64,000 nt of DNA from Gracilaria domingensis (GCA_022539475.1 VCMS01000139.1:306258-370257); one strand, 5' to 3'; counted from the first letter of the stretch, positions 21,388 through 32,743 are shown. Notes: generated by a model from the sequence alone, not told the origin. Translations and numbers: made by a program.

Positions 21388-22890
21388 ATGACACCCAAGG
21401 TTCCGCTCACCATCTTGGTGTTGCTAGTCTGTATCTGTGATGCAAAACGAGGTCTCAAACAACAAAATCCAGCATCCAGTCAACCCCTGTCGTACACGAA
21501 GGTGCGAAATCTGTTGAACTCTGATGACATCTCGTGTCGGAAGGCGGACGAAAATATTTCCAAGCTTTGTCATACCAGCAAACTTCGAGATCGAGTAAAG
21601 CTTGCTTCCCTCATCACTACATGCATCGAAAAGTCGTTGAACACCCATGGGCAATCTGAAACTTCCACTTGGAATGATCTCTCTGGATTACAAAAAGTTG
21701 CGTCTGCACATATAGAAATACTATTGTCTACATCTCTTCCGTTTATGAAAAGCTTGTGTGAGAACACCAAGGTAGCGTCAACGAATCTCGTTGTAGAGGA
21801 CTATTTTTTGAATGAGGAAACCATATCGAATTCATCATCAAATGTCATGCTGACCGCGAAGTTATTGAGAAGCTGTGAACCAATCGCAGAGCTCTCAAGT
21901 TCGAAAGATGTTTTCGACGGCTTTGCAACGTTACTTGAGTCGGTAATCCCATTTATTGGCGAAGGCTCCAAAGCATCAAAGGCGCATTGGAAAGCTTTTG
22001 AGATGTTCACTGCAAGAACGAGAAGCAAGTTTAGATTCTTCCAGAGCCGGATTGAATCTCAGATCGGGGAGGTTGAGACGATGATGAAGACTTTGAAATC
22101 TGCTTCTTTAAACCATCGGAAGTCGTTATCAGCAATGAGACCATATCTGAACGACTTTGGAAACATTGTAGACATCGAAATGAGTCTAAGAAAGCTACAA
22201 CGCGAGATTATGCTGCACCATCGAGCGAATAGAATTTGTTATCAAGAATGGCTCTCTAGAAGAGGAACGGAGCCACAGAAGTGTTTTTTGCATTCCAGAA
22301 AAGCAAGTAAGAGTCCAAAGCCTAAACGTGAGAAATATCGAGACAATTATGGCGGAAGCAAGATGTTGGGGATGAGACGGAAATGCAAGGAAGGGGATCA
22401 GCTATTGTTGCTTTTGCGTATTGCCAAAAGATTCTCATTGGTCAAGTTTAGTCGATGGGTGGATTTCGACACACATGTTTCAGCACGACGCACCCATAAA
22501 AGAGCAATTGTGCTTCACCGGGTGAGGAAGGAACTGAAATCCGATCTAAGATGTGTCTATATACATAGCCGGGGGGTACTGACCTGCCTTCTTGTGGTCT
22601 CTATGCTTTGCTCGTACACGTTTCGAAGGATGTATGTTCTGAAGAAGGAACTGAAAGCGCACACTAATGGGGTGACTGACATGCTTCGAAAAGAATTTAG
22701 AAGGGAGCAAGAAGCGAAGCGAAAAGATGAGAATGCAAACCAGCTGTACGACATTTCGCAACGCATCAATGAACTCATGACCATGTGCGACTACTTTGAC
22801 GTTCTTCTGCAGTCATGCAGCGCGTTCTGTAAGGAGATTGAAGGCGCCATGAACGCGGGAATGAGTGTAGTCTCCGATGAATCCAAATAA
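21388..22890 (+). CDS. GEX1/KAR5/Brambleberry-like nuclear membrane protein (karyogamy candidate)
   Basis: 500 residues, single exon. Order: signal peptide (1-19); a short Cys domain with C50, C61 and C79 in the pattern C-x3-A-x6-C, then VKLASLITTC; a long helical middle region with coiled coil (~200-290); a basic segment; one clear membrane segment (~395-412, LTCLLVVSMLCSY) followed by a coiled coil (~415-450). The Cys pattern with 'LA..(T)xC' plus N-terminal signal, coiled coils and C-terminal membrane anchor is the layout of the KAR5/GEX1/BMB family, which acts at the nuclear envelope/ER during fusion of gamete nuclei. The assignment rests on architecture and a weak motif, not overall identity. 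Alternative: an unrelated ER membrane coiled-coil protein. Confidence 0.55.
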   Translation: MTPKVPLTILVLLVCICDAKRGLKQQNPASSQPLSYTKVRNLLNSDDISCRKADENISKLCHTSKLRDRVKLASLITTCIEKSLNTHGQSETSTWNDLSGLQKVASAHIEILLSTSLPFMKSLCENTKVASTNLVVEDYFLNEETISNSSSNVMLTAKLLRSCEPIAELSSSKDVFDGFATLLESVIPFIGEGSKASKAHWKAFEMFTARTRSKFRFFQSRIESQIGEVETMMKTLKSASLNHRKSLSAMRPYLNDFGNIVDIEMSLRKLQREIMLHHRANRICYQEWLSRRGTEPQKCFLHSRKASKSPKPKREKYRDNYGGSKMLGMRRKCKEGDQLLLLLRIAKRFSLVKFSRWVDFDTHVSARRTHKRAIVLHRVRKELKSDLRCVYIHSRGVLTCLLVVSMLCSYTFRRMYVLKKELKAHTNGVTDMLRKEFRREQEAKRKDENANQLYDISQRINELMTMCDYFDVLLQSCSAFCKEIEGAMNAGMSVVSDESK

Positions 22891-23310
22891 CAGCGCGTAC
22901 AGCTGTAAGGAAGGCTACTTCTGTCGGTTCGCATATGTGCCATTGTGAATTCAGAACGACCAATCATAGCGCGAGCGACACGTCAAGGTCCATTGATCGC
23001 CGCGCTTAGCGCCTCTGGAGGACAGAGTCAACTCTCGCACGAAAAAAAAAGAAACTGCGGCTCTATTTCACAACCTTGGTGGCGCCCTTCGGCTCCCCCA
23101 AACCACCAAGCGCGTCAGTGAAACACGTTGCGGGCACCATACGTTGAAACGTAGCTATAGCCGCCCGTAGTAATCTAACATCCGCCCCCCTTCGTTCTCT
23201 CTTGACACGCTTGGATCCTACTTCCGCCGTTACGTCGCGAACAAAAATTAGTGCAGCTACATCCACCCGCCATATTCCACGCCTCTCCTGTCCCAGCGAC
23301 AAACCCATCC

Positions 23311-24645
23311 ATGAACTTTTCAAATCTTGCTTCGATGTCTGATTTTCTGTCTCCCCAACATCATCTGCACGTACCCAGTGCCGATAATCAGCTTGGTACG
23401 CCACTCGACCACCGTATTTCGGACCAGTTGACTACGACACTTTTGTCCCCGCTTTTGTCGGATCCTCTTTCACCAACATTCATGGCGTCTGCGGACAACC
23501 ACGCACCGTATTCTCCGTCGCCCGGTGCGGAGTATCAAGATGCAGACGAGGACATCTCGCATATCCAGGCGGTCGCGAGTCCGTCCGGCCCACAAGTATT
23601 GGCCCAGGATGAACCCCTTCAAGAACAAACCGATCATGTGGCTCCAAAAGGTTCAACCATAGCCGACTCATTCAAAGCCGATCAGAATCACATACCTGAA
23701 GAACCGCGGCAGGATCAACGACCGGTCACCCATACTTTTTCACCCGGAAACGAAGTCGAGCAAAACGCTGCACAAATCTCCGTGCAACCAGTGATCCAAA
23801 AGTCACAGAAGAGGCTTAAGAGGGGTCCGTATATGTGCAAGCTGTGTAGAGGGTACGGACATACAGCGAAAACTTGTACGAAGCGCAGAAATCCTACCGT
23901 GCACAGAGCTTTGAATGCATTCTCTCGGAGGGACCAATATTTTCCAACACTGATTGCCATTGAAGAAGTGTCGAGAAAGACGCCCAAAGAACAACTTTAT
24001 CTACATTACGAGGCAGTAATGACGGCAATATATCAACTATCACTTTCCGCGTTTAGAAGAAGCCCATTTCAAAGAGACAAGGCCTTGGCAGCTCTGATCA
24101 AATGTCTCGAAGCGGAAAGGTTGATAGCAAGCTGTATCTCGGCTTATAAAGAGGCATCATCCCGACTAGCAACAGTGATAAGTGGAAAGGAGAATGTCGA
24201 GAACTACACAGCACCTATCAAACAACATCCGGAATTTATCTCCGTTGTTAACGAAACGAAACGCTGTTTATACCGTGCGATAAGCGCCATGAGGAATGCA
24301 GACTTTTCTATCCGGAATATTTTGTCGAGCTCGCATCTGCACGGAGCAAACAAGCGACCAGAGGCTCTGGTTGGTTCGAATTCTAACGAGTTCACAGTGA
24401 AGCAGAATGTTCAGCAAGCTGGCCTAAATCAAGAACAAGAAGAGTCGGGGGGCGCAAGTGCACGAAAACAAGTGCCTTATATGTTTCAAACAGTGGACAA
24501 GCCAGACGTGTTGAACTTGGAAGATGAAGGTTGTATTCCATCTGCCCCTACTGAGTTTCGTGGCAATACACAACAACAAATCGATTCCAGTTTTAGGGAT
24601 ATTGATCTTTTCATGTCAGAGGAAAAGAGCGATTGCTTTGTATGA
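23311..24645 (+). CDS. CCHC zinc-knuckle protein
   Basis: 444 residues from ATG to TGA. Residues 1-180 are Ser/Pro/Gln-rich and disordered. A basic lead-in (KSQKRLKRG) precedes one CCHC knuckle, CKLCRGYGHTAKTC (C-x2-C-x4-H-x4-C). A helical region of ~150 residues follows, then a disordered acidic tail. Single CCHC knuckles bind single-stranded RNA or DNA. They occur in retroelement nucleocapsids, MULE/FAR1-type transposases and RNA-processing factors. No transposase or gag motif is seen around the finger, so a cellular nucleic-acid-binding protein is preferred, with domesticated transposon origin possible. It lies downstream of, and in the same direction as, the GEX1-like gene (420 bp gap). 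Confidence 0.72.
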   Translation: MNFSNLASMSDFLSPQHHLHVPSADNQLGTPLDHRISDQLTTTLLSPLLSDPLSPTFMASADNHAPYSPSPGAEYQDADEDISHIQAVASPSGPQVLAQDEPLQEQTDHVAPKGSTIADSFKADQNHIPEEPRQDQRPVTHTFSPGNEVEQNAAQISVQPVIQKSQKRLKRGPYMCKLCRGYGHTAKTCTKRRNPTVHRALNAFSRRDQYFPTLIAIEEVSRKTPKEQLYLHYEAVMTAIYQLSLSAFRRSPFQRDKALAALIKCLEAERLIASCISAYKEASSRLATVISGKENVENYTAPIKQHPEFISVVNETKRCLYRAISAMRNADFSIRNILSSSHLHGANKRPEALVGSNSNEFTVKQNVQQAGLNQEQEESGGASARKQVPYMFQTVDKPDVLNLEDEGCIPSAPTEFRGNTQQQIDSSFRDIDLFMSEEKSDCFV

Positions 24646-24718
24646 AGATATTCTTTTGGTTGGAAGCCATGGGCGGGGAACGGTGGAAGAGATGGACCTA
24701 CACTATTCTGGAGATTGG

Positions 24719-24749
24719 GAGAGAGCGAGAGAGAGAGAGAGAGAGAGAG
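24719..24749. repeat. (GA)n microsatellite
   Basis: About fifteen GA units with one C interruption, just after the CCHC gene. Confidence 0.9.
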
Positions 24750-24956
24750 CAGCGCAAAAGATTACATTGACTTTTAAAATGGCCTCTTAAGAGGAAGTTT
24801 AAGTTTCCTACGGTAGAAGGGATAGAAGTGTGATGCTTCGGGTTCGAAATCTATCAAGCCAGTTGGTGTCGGATACTCCGACAGGGCGCTGGCGATATTG
24901 CATTACAGTAAGATGATGAGGTACTAAAATATACCAGCTGCGCGTATTTGAGAGCG

Positions 24957-24982
24957 GAGCGTTACTACCGTCGGTAACGCTC
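24957..24982. repeat. 9-bp hairpin
   Basis: GAGCGTTAC (24957-24965) and its complement (24974-24982) have an 8-nt loop; flanking GCGGA/GGCTC bases extend it imperfectly. Confidence 0.6.
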
Positions 24983-26222
24983 GGCTCGCATTACGCGCGG
25001 CTTGCACAATGGTACCTTCGGTAGGTACGAGAAACACCTATGCATTTGTGTTGCGCAAAAGCGGATGGCGTAATTGAACCAGCGGGACGACGCTCTGGCG
25101 ACAGTGTTCCGTGTCCTATCGATAGGTTGCAGGCGAGGGTCGACCGAGCGTCCACCGTTCACGCAATTAAAGGCTTTAAAGCTATAAAACTGCAAGCAAG
25201 TGAGCCGGTGCAGGCGTCGTACGCACGCAGAGCGCGCGTGCAGCGCCTATACCACGGCGTCACTCGCACTCTGCCTGCGCGTGTGACTCGGTCTGGCGGG
25301 TACACTCACGTCAGCTGAGAAATGAGAGAAGGACATGAGAGATTGTCTCACCCCTAGTGTTGGCGGATGAACGGCTGCGCCAACCGGACGGGTTGGCGTG
25401 CCGTGCATTCGCTTCCTGTCGGCGCGGCGCGCCATCTCCCCTATGATCAAAAGTACAGCCTTATGGGTGCTGCGAGTGTTTGCGGAAGGACTGCTGCTTG
25501 CCCTGAGATTTTGTGAGATTCTGTGAGAGAACTATTAACGAGCTGATTAATCGACTGGTTGGACCAACTCTCGAGCCCAAAAAACCCCAGTCCATCGTGA
25601 CAAAGCCTTGCAGGCAAAATCACACAATCGACGCGCATTGAACGGAAAACGACACTAGTGTGCGCAAGAGAACAGACTCAAAAGCCGTGTATGTTCACAA
25701 CCCATACGTAGACGTCTTGAACCGCACGGTGGTCGCCTCGTCATGCGCAACACTTGGAAAGCCGCAGGCAGCACCTCGGGCAGCAAGAGTGTTCGCACAC
25801 GCACGGAAGAAGCCCGTAGAGCCGAGCGCTTCTCCCACAAGCGCCTCCGCGGCGACAGGGATGACGCTGTGCGGTTGGGCTGCGGGCGACGCCGTGGCGA
25901 CGGTAGCAAACGCTGACGCGCGTTCCAGGTGCCGAAGCAAAGAAGGCGGCGTTGGCGGCGCACGCCGCCTGGCGTGTTTTCATCGTTGCCATTCTTCCAA
26001 GGCACCGACTGGAAGGACCCCACGTGTGCAAAGCGCGCAACGCAGCACGTGCACCCGACGCGTCGCTCCACCAACCGCCGCGCCGCTTTAAAAAAACGGC
26101 GCTGCAGATCTTCTCGCTGCGGCACGTTCACCGCCGCCTTCTCGCTTCTCTTCCCCGCCGTTTGCTGCGCCGTTTGCTCCGCCATTTGCGCGCACTCTGC
26201 ATCTTGCCTGTCTCGCAGCGGA

Positions 26223-26663
26223 ATGACAGCCACAATGACATCGTACCGCGCCACCACCGGTCTTCATCAGGGCAGTCCAATCTGGCACGGAACGCTGCAG
26301 CTTCACGGCAACGTCACCTCGTTTCAGACCGAGGCCATCGCCGTGCCCACCACTTCTGCGCCGCGTCCCGACTGGGGCAAGGTTCTCCATCTTCATGCAC
26401 GCCAGTGCACCCCCATTGCAGATCATCGACGTGAAATTCTCGCCACTCGCTTTTGCTTCCGTTTAATCGCCGTGGACGAACGCGGATTTCCGAGAGAGGA
26501 ACCAAGACTCGATGCCATTGCTGCCGTTATGGAGGAGGGAAAGTTGTTGTTCAGAGTTCGAGTTGAAAGCGGCTGGGTTCTTGTTTGGGGCATTCATGAT
26601 GAAAGAGGAAATAGTTCACTACTGGGTGGCTTTTATGCCGATGGCACTTTAAATCCTAATTGA
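26223..26663 (+). CDS. Small protein, possibly SPOC/PTOV-like beta-barrel
   Basis: 146 residues from the ATG at 26223; the frame is open ~290 bp upstream, but that part is Arg/Cys-rich and reads as UTR. The protein opens with PIWHGTLQLHGNVTSF, matching the 'W-x-G-x-L-x-x-x-G' first strands of SPOC and PTOV/ACID domains. Alternating strands follow (EAIAVPTT, GKVLHLHARQ, LLFRVRVESGWVLVWGI). SPOC/PTOV domains read phosphorylated tails or activators in transcription (SPEN, PHF3, MED25). Only the fold-level resemblance is visible, so the function is open. Confidence 0.55.
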   Translation: MTATMTSYRATTGLHQGSPIWHGTLQLHGNVTSFQTEAIAVPTTSAPRPDWGKVLHLHARQCTPIADHRREILATRFCFRLIAVDERGFPREEPRLDAIAAVMEEGKLLFRVRVESGWVLVWGIHDERGNSSLLGGFYADGTLNPN

Positions 26664-28160
26664 AAACTAAGCTCAATCTATTTTCGTTGTAGTGTTCAAA
26701 TGTATTTTGGTCCTTTCTATGTTGTAAAAACAGCTCTCGGTGCCGTTCACACGCATCGAGTGGCAAACTTACTATACATTTCACTTCATCTTCACTGCCG
26801 CCTGTGCTATTCTTCGGTACGCTGTGCAGAAGAAGAAGCTTTTCCCAAAGCCTTGTCCGGATAGATATCCGTTCAACTGACGCATAATCATCAGGTTCAA
26901 TTTTCTTCCAGCGAGACGGCAATCAACCTGTTCGTGCCCGTTCATTGCTCTTTGAGTTGTAAACCAAACCATCATAGGCTTATGAGGTTCTCATCCACGC
27001 TTTCAAACATAGTCCGAGTCGCTTCTAGTACAATGCTTTACGGCTTGTCACTCGTATTCCTCATATCAACAGTCTCCAGGGTCGTTTTATGAGTATGTAA
27101 GTGTGTGTAGACCACAGTGTGGCACATCATAAAAACAAGTAAACATCCAAGTCATTACCTTTTGATCAATCCTTCAAAGCCTCTTCTCCTTGCTCCTCTA
27201 TAATGTGCTCGTGTAAATTCTTGTCATCTTTATTGGCAATGCACGTAGTATTTTGGTCCTATTTTTCCAACCCTTCTTTCTTTAGCAATTGTCGTTGTTG
27301 TATTGTGCCACAAGACAGTCAATTGCCGTACTTTCACTTTTGTAAAACAACCATCACAACGAAACTCAACGTGATGGCACTGTCACCGTAAACAGTTCTG
27401 TACACCACTAGAACGGCTTGCAGAGTTCTTTCTATGTCCTCGTATGATGATGGGATTTTGATCATACTCATAGGAGTTCAATCATTCACGTCAAAAGTAT
27501 GCACAATTTGTGACTGAGATTGTTACATTTTGATTTTGCAGAGTCGCCATTGGCAAACGAAGCGAAAATTCATAATACTCTTGTTCTGAGACTGTCCAAA
27601 CATGTGCCAAGGATGAAGGAAGAATGGAATTTATTCACAGTAGCTCCGTTCACTTCGATTGAAAGGTTCTGTTCAATAATTAAACAAAAATCACCTTTCC
27701 ATGCCTGAAGAGCCACTTCGTGAAGGATTTCGTTGCCATCAGATGACTGTCTAAGCGAATGTTTCCAACTTCAAAGCCATAGAGGTTCTGGTGAAGCTGC
27801 TACACAGAGACAAGGAGACATGTACGTTGATAATCGTTCGGGCTCTTTTATAACATGACTGAGATGTTGTGGAACTCAAAAACTTTAAAACTTCCCAGCC
27901 GTCATGTTCTTAGGAGGTAGAAGTTCTGTACATCGTAGCTTCGAAGAAAAGAATACAAGTGTAGTTAAATCTGAAATTAATCTCTCAGATAGCTCGGGAA
28001 TAAGGAATCCCTTGATCCTTGGGCAAGAATACAATTGTATTTAATTGTACAGGTCACAAAAAAATGTTGTCCCGAAAAAGTGTTCATCAATAAAGAAATC
28101 TACTTGTAAAAAGGTCCTGTTCACGTTCCAACATACTTCGTATCGCAAGCTTTCCAAAGC

Positions 28161-28216
28161 GCGAATCTATTCCACCTCAAATCATTTGAAAATGATTTGA
28201 CGTGGAATAGATTCGC
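28161..28216. repeat. Near-perfect 26-bp hairpin
   Basis: Arms 28161-28186 and 28191-28216 are complementary except for one position and have a 4-nt loop (TGAA). The left arm starts GCGAATCTATTCCAC. A pri-miRNA-like or foldback element is possible. Confidence 0.85.
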
Positions 28217-28474
28217 ACTTTCTTGAACCCTTCTCGAGGATGAAACTAGCTTCAATCGAAGAGCAAACTCGAGGAGATGATGGAATTTTTGTTCAACCTG
28301 CTGACGTAAGACCTGAACACTGATTTTGTAAGATAAGAGGGTCGCTTTACATGGGTACTACGAAGAATGTGCCATCCTGGTTGGCAGACAAGATGACAGA
28401 GTAAAATTGTACACTTTGTCTCTGATGGATTCTTTCTTCCACTGCGGTAGTGCTGTCTAGCGATTGGGGTCTTC

Positions 28475-28574
28475 GAAAAGCACTCAAAGGTTGAAGCTCT
28501 GTTTCTGCTAATTTATATTAGTAAGTTATGAATGTATATTAACACAAATACAGCTTCAACCTTTCAGTGCTTTC
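28475..28574. repeat. ~29-bp imperfect inverted repeat, ~41-bp AT-rich spacer
   Basis: Left arm 28475-28504 (GAAAAGCACTCAAAGGTTGA...) pairs with right arm 28546-28574 with three or four mismatches. The size fits a miRNA-like precursor or a minimal MITE. Confidence 0.75.
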
Positions 28575-30086
28575 TTCTATTCAATTTGAACAGTAAAGAC
28601 TGATTGTTAAGCCCTTACTACCAAAAAAGAAAACAATTCAAATTAGGAAGAAAAGAAAGACCCTGTTGCGGACTATGATAATCAGAAGTTGGTGTGGAAA
28701 GAGAGTCGAGTTGCAAATACTAGTGATGACTTACTGATGTTACTGTGAATAGGTGCGAGATATTTGAAAAGGATTCTTCTACTTACTACGTCCCACGTCC
28801 TACTGATGTAGGGGCATATAGCTATAGTTGTGAAGTTGGGAAACGGCTTTGCTCCATTGCAAAAGGGAGAAGGCTACTTGCCGGCACTCGGAGAAATGGG
28901 TTTGGACACGAGACCCACAGAGATTTTTGGCCATTTTAAAGAGAGAAAATTTCACTTGAAGCTTGTCAAAAGAATGTGACAACGCAAGGGTGACTGCCAA
29001 GCAAGGGGAGTTGTGAAGCTAGAAGTTGGCAAGTTGGCAAGGTTAGCGTAGCTGAGCATGACAAGGACGGTCGGACTCTATTAGATCCTCCTACAAGCAG
29101 GAAGCATATGCTCTTCCCAGTCTAAATCTATCACTATATCCGAAGGGCAAGACCAGCTCCCTCGCGTGTGGAGGGGGTGGGGGAGGGGTGGCGTCTTTTT
29201 GTTTGGCTGGTACAATGGCAACTCAACTACACGCACTGGTTTGGCCAGTGGCGTTGGCTACAAATGGGACGCGCTTTTTGTGACGTTAGCCCCCAAAGCC
29301 CTCGGCCATGGGAACGGGCTTAAGGACTACGGTCATGCGTGTATCTCCAATTATAAGATAGTGGCGTTTTTCGATGAGCTCAGCCAAAGCTTTGTAGCGC
29401 GTCCATATTGGAGAATCGGTGTGCAATCACGGTTCTACTGTAGGAGTGTGGAGAATTAAGTGCTGTACGACGGTGGTACGTGATAAACTGTCACAATTGG
29501 AGATTCTAAATTGCTATTATTTCATGAATACACAGCTGCCTGCAGCAAGGTTGAGATGTGCGCGTAGCGTGACGGGTGAAGATTCGCCATGCCGACGACG
29601 AGCCACGGCTAACCACCGACTAATGAGTTTTTCCTGTATCAATCAGTTTCAGTTAATGCAGGTGTGAACTCGTTCGCTGGGGCTTGTGCGGCAGTGGGGC
29701 CGTCTGAGATACTTTTATCCAGAGGGAGGAGGATTAGCTTAGCTTGCACATTGAGTAGGAGGAACTCAAGCTATGGCCTATGGCTAACGAAAGTTCCGCT
29801 GCATTACACGTTGCGGGTAAGCTTGAAGGATTTGCGCGCTTAAAGAGTGCGGACTAGACGCGGTGGGCAATGGTGCGCAAGGTGCAGTTATGGATTGTTG
29901 GCCACCGCCAAGTAGTAATGAGAAATGTACGATGAAAATGACAGACGGCCCATGCGTCTAGAGTAACGGACGTGCAGACCAGCGCTGACGACATATCTTA
30001 GTCCATGTCAGAATATCATACCAAGAGGGGAAGGACGGATTTGGGGCGCGCGTGTTTGGCGATTTGGAGGAGATCACACGATCAAA

Positions 30087-30119
30087 AAGGGTGTCAAAAG
30101 GGTGTCAAAATGGTGTCAA
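30087..30119. repeat. Three 11-bp tandem copies
   Basis: AAGGGTGTCAA, AAGGGTGTCAA, AATGGTGTCAA in direct succession. Confidence 0.9.
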
Positions 30120-31063
30120 AAGTAGTCTTTAGTGCTGAAAACTTTTGACGTTATGAGAGGAACGCGATACCAACGGTGGCAATCGTGTTTCCACAGTATT
30201 TCCTACAGTGTCGGATGAACGAAGGTGCCGATGTAAGAAAATCGTGCGGCACAGAATAATCACGAGCGAGCGATACTGCACTGGGATTCTCCCTCGTCGC
30301 GGAGAATCTGAGTGAAGTAGTCAACGGGTGCAAGGCTGCGACGGCGACGCGCGGCGACGCGGGCCGTGCGTAAACTTAGCTAATGAAGTCGGCGCGGAGT
30401 ATGATAATTCAGTTACACGCCGAGCAGAAGGGCGAGCGGATGCTTAAAGGCGCGCGCAAGCAATAAAGGCGGAGGAAAACAACGCGCGCTCGCGCGCTGC
30501 ACGCGTCAGCAGAACGCGCGCGGGTGCCGCTTTTGGCCGCGTGCTGGCAATGCACCAGTGAGCGCGCGGCAAAAATGGGCGAATGGCGGCCGCGCGCGAC
30601 GGGCTGCGCGAGCGTGACGCACATGCGCGCCGCGCACGCAGCGCCGACTTGGCCGAGCTGCGCGCCCCCGCGGCTGCCACTGTTGGCACGCGCGCGTTTG
30701 ACTCCACTTGCGTGTTGCGTAGTATTTAGCTCTGGCGCCGTGTGTCTCCGCCTTCCGCGCCGGCTCCTCTTACGCCAATTGCCCGCGCCCGCGCCCATCG
30801 CCCATCGCCGCCGCCGCCGCCGCCTTCGTCTCCACCTCCGCCCCGCACAGCTGCTTATTGCCCCCGCCTTGTTGGCCCTCTTCGCGTCGCCTTTCTGCCG
30901 GGCCCGTCTCGTGACAAGCCTGCGCTTGCGTCTCTCCATTACTATCGGCCTGTTCTGCTGTTGTGATCTTACCTGCTTCCCTCATAGTGTGGACGTGGAC
31001 GGCCTTCATGGCTGCCGCTTTCATCCCCCAGCGACAACCCCCCGCTCTCCAGGCCTTCTCAAT

Positions 31064-32743
31064 ATGAAACCTACATTTATTCACCTCGCTACAGCGCTCG
31101 TCCTGTGCGCTGCCGCCAGTGCGGCTTCGCCTGCTGACGGCAATTTCCAGTGCAAACGACACAATCCACTCAAATCGCAAGACCATGGAGCAGGATGCCT
31201 AGCCAATTTTAACCTCGCTCCTGAACTGTATGAAGTCTGCAGGGATAACACCACCCGCACCTGCTACATATTTCTGCAGGAGCCCCCCTTCATCATCTTA
31301 AACGACATTGCCAAGTTCAATGGCTCAGATCAGGCCTTCTCGCTGCAAAAACCTTTCAAGTGTGGAGCGTTTGAGCAGCAGTTCCGCGACGAAGGTGGCA
31401 TTCATGGCATTTCTCTCGATATACACAAAGCCACATCGTCATCCGAGGACTGGTGCATGTGGGGTGGCCATTCCGACCACTGCACCTTCAATCAGTTGGT
31501 CGATTACACAAACCTCATGGCTTTGGAAGGATATCGCTTCGGAATTACCGGTCTTCTACTGGAGTTGCCGCAGCGTCAATGCGAACACCACCCTTCTGCC
31601 CCAGTCATAGATAGTGTCATGACCATCATTGGAAAAAGTGATCCCCAATTCCGCGGATCGAGCGGCCCGTTCCAGCAGCTAACGCAGCCGTTTCATGACG
31701 GTGCCTGGGCCATCTTCGCCGGAGTGTTATTGCTATTCGTGTTGGTATGCCTCGGTATTGCCGTGCGCTTTCACTGGTTCAGGGGCAAGAGCTTGGTCAC
31801 TGCATTCTTTATCTTTGCTGGTGAAAGGGATCAAGCCATGGCGCATGAAGCCACTTTGCAGCACCACGACGCTGAGGAGGCCATGTCGTTCGCCACCAAG
31901 TACGGACTTGCCATGACATTGTTTCGCATTGCATTATTGGCGCTCATCGGAATCTTCGCGTTATTTTATGAAGTTGCCGTGGTCAATTTCTTGTTCCAGC
32001 AACAGAACCAGAGGATTTCCAAGCCGATCAGACGGCTCACTCGCTCGCAATTGAGCGAATTCGTAGTTCTCAAGAATTCGGCGCTGGAGAACGTGTGGGA
32101 CACCACAGTGCGTAACGGCAGACACGAGGACTGGGACGAGTCTATCCCGTGGCAGCGATGCCCCACTGCGACCGAATGTATCCAAACGGTGCAGAACGGT
32201 GACGCTCAGTTCATGGTAACGTTCGATGTGGTGGGAAAGTACCTACTGATGCAGCACTCGACGTGTGACGAGCTGGCGATTTTTGAAACGACGGATGTGT
32301 TGTACCAGTTCAATGGAGGCTGGTTGTACAACTTTGCTGTGTCGGACGAGCGGCGAATGCAAGTGGATCGGGAGTTGGTGGGTCTGCGCATCGAGGGGCG
32401 CACAAAAGCGCTTGTGGAGCAGGCGCTGCTGGAGTACACATGCGGCGCGACGAACAATTCGGTGGACATTGAGCCAATGATTATCCTGATTCCGTGCCTG
32501 ATCTTTGTGATCCCTCCGCTGCTGTGCTCGGTGCTGGTGCTGGTGCTGTGGAAGAAGCCGCGGGAGCGGCGGCAAGCGGAGGACCCGGGGGACTTAGAGA
32601 TGGGGCTGGGGAGGACCTCAGCACGGAAGCAAGGCGAGGCAGCAGTGACGGACAGCTCCTCGGACTTGACGATCGACTCGATGGCGAGCCAGTACCGGCC
32701 GTACCAGTATCACCACGGGGTCGTGTACGGGCACAATCGGTGA
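31064..32743 (+). CDS. Ionotropic glutamate receptor-like membrane protein A
   Basis: 559 residues from the ATG that gives a signal peptide (MKPTFIHLATALVLCAAASA); the frame is open upstream through GC-rich leader. Order as in iGluR/GLR proteins: ligand-binding half S1 with YIFLQEPPFIILND (cf. 'EPPF'), GISLDIHK and PQR...APVIDS; LTQPFHDGAWAIFAG entering membrane helix M1 (~215-238); a short re-entrant-like segment LVTAFFIFAGERD (~245); M3 (~282-313) with FYEVAVVNFLF where iGluRs have SYTANLAAFL; S2 (~315-470) opening with PIRRLTRSQLSEF and closing with VGLRIEGRTKALVEQAL; M4 (~471-497); a cytoplasmic tail. There is no amino-terminal LIVBP domain. It is a paralogue of the gene at 35470. Expected role: ligand-gated cation channel or decayed receptor in the plasma membrane. 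The ligand is unknown and the pore motif is divergent. Confidence 0.65.
   Translation: MKPTFIHLATALVLCAAASAASPADGNFQCKRHNPLKSQDHGAGCLANFNLAPELYEVCRDNTTRTCYIFLQEPPFIILNDIAKFNGSDQAFSLQKPFKCGAFEQQFRDEGGIHGISLDIHKATSSSEDWCMWGGHSDHCTFNQLVDYTNLMALEGYRFGITGLLLELPQRQCEHHPSAPVIDSVMTIIGKSDPQFRGSSGPFQQLTQPFHDGAWAIFAGVLLLFVLVCLGIAVRFHWFRGKSLVTAFFIFAGERDQAMAHEATLQHHDAEEAMSFATKYGLAMTLFRIALLALIGIFALFYEVAVVNFLFQQQNQRISKPIRRLTRSQLSEFVVLKNSALENVWDTTVRNGRHEDWDESIPWQRCPTATECIQTVQNGDAQFMVTFDVVGKYLLMQHSTCDELAIFETTDVLYQFNGGWLYNFAVSDERRMQVDRELVGLRIEGRTKALVEQALLEYTCGATNNSVDIEPMIILIPCLIFVIPPLLCSVLVLVLWKKPRERRQAEDPGDLEMGLGRTSARKQGEAAVTDSSSDLTIDSMASQYRPYQYHHGVVYGHNR

Larger units (their letters stand above)
26664..31063. 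other. Longest gene-free stretch, with hairpins
   Basis: 4.4 kb in which I see no supported protein or RNA gene. Most is AT-leaning with short frames only. It holds two long foldbacks (28161-28216, 28475-28574), an 11-bp triplicate (30087-30119), and a GC island from ~30480 that probably belongs to the promoter/5' UTR of the receptor-like gene at 31064. Confidence 0.5.

Noticed and set aside
23063-23404. Minus-strand frame ending LGGLGEPKGATKVVK
   Set aside because: The end reads like protein, but it overlaps the 5' end of the CCHC gene, no domain is recognised and no clear start or promoter is seen.
24836-24870. GGGTTCGAAATC like a tRNA B box
   Set aside because: No A box or cloverleaf partners within range.
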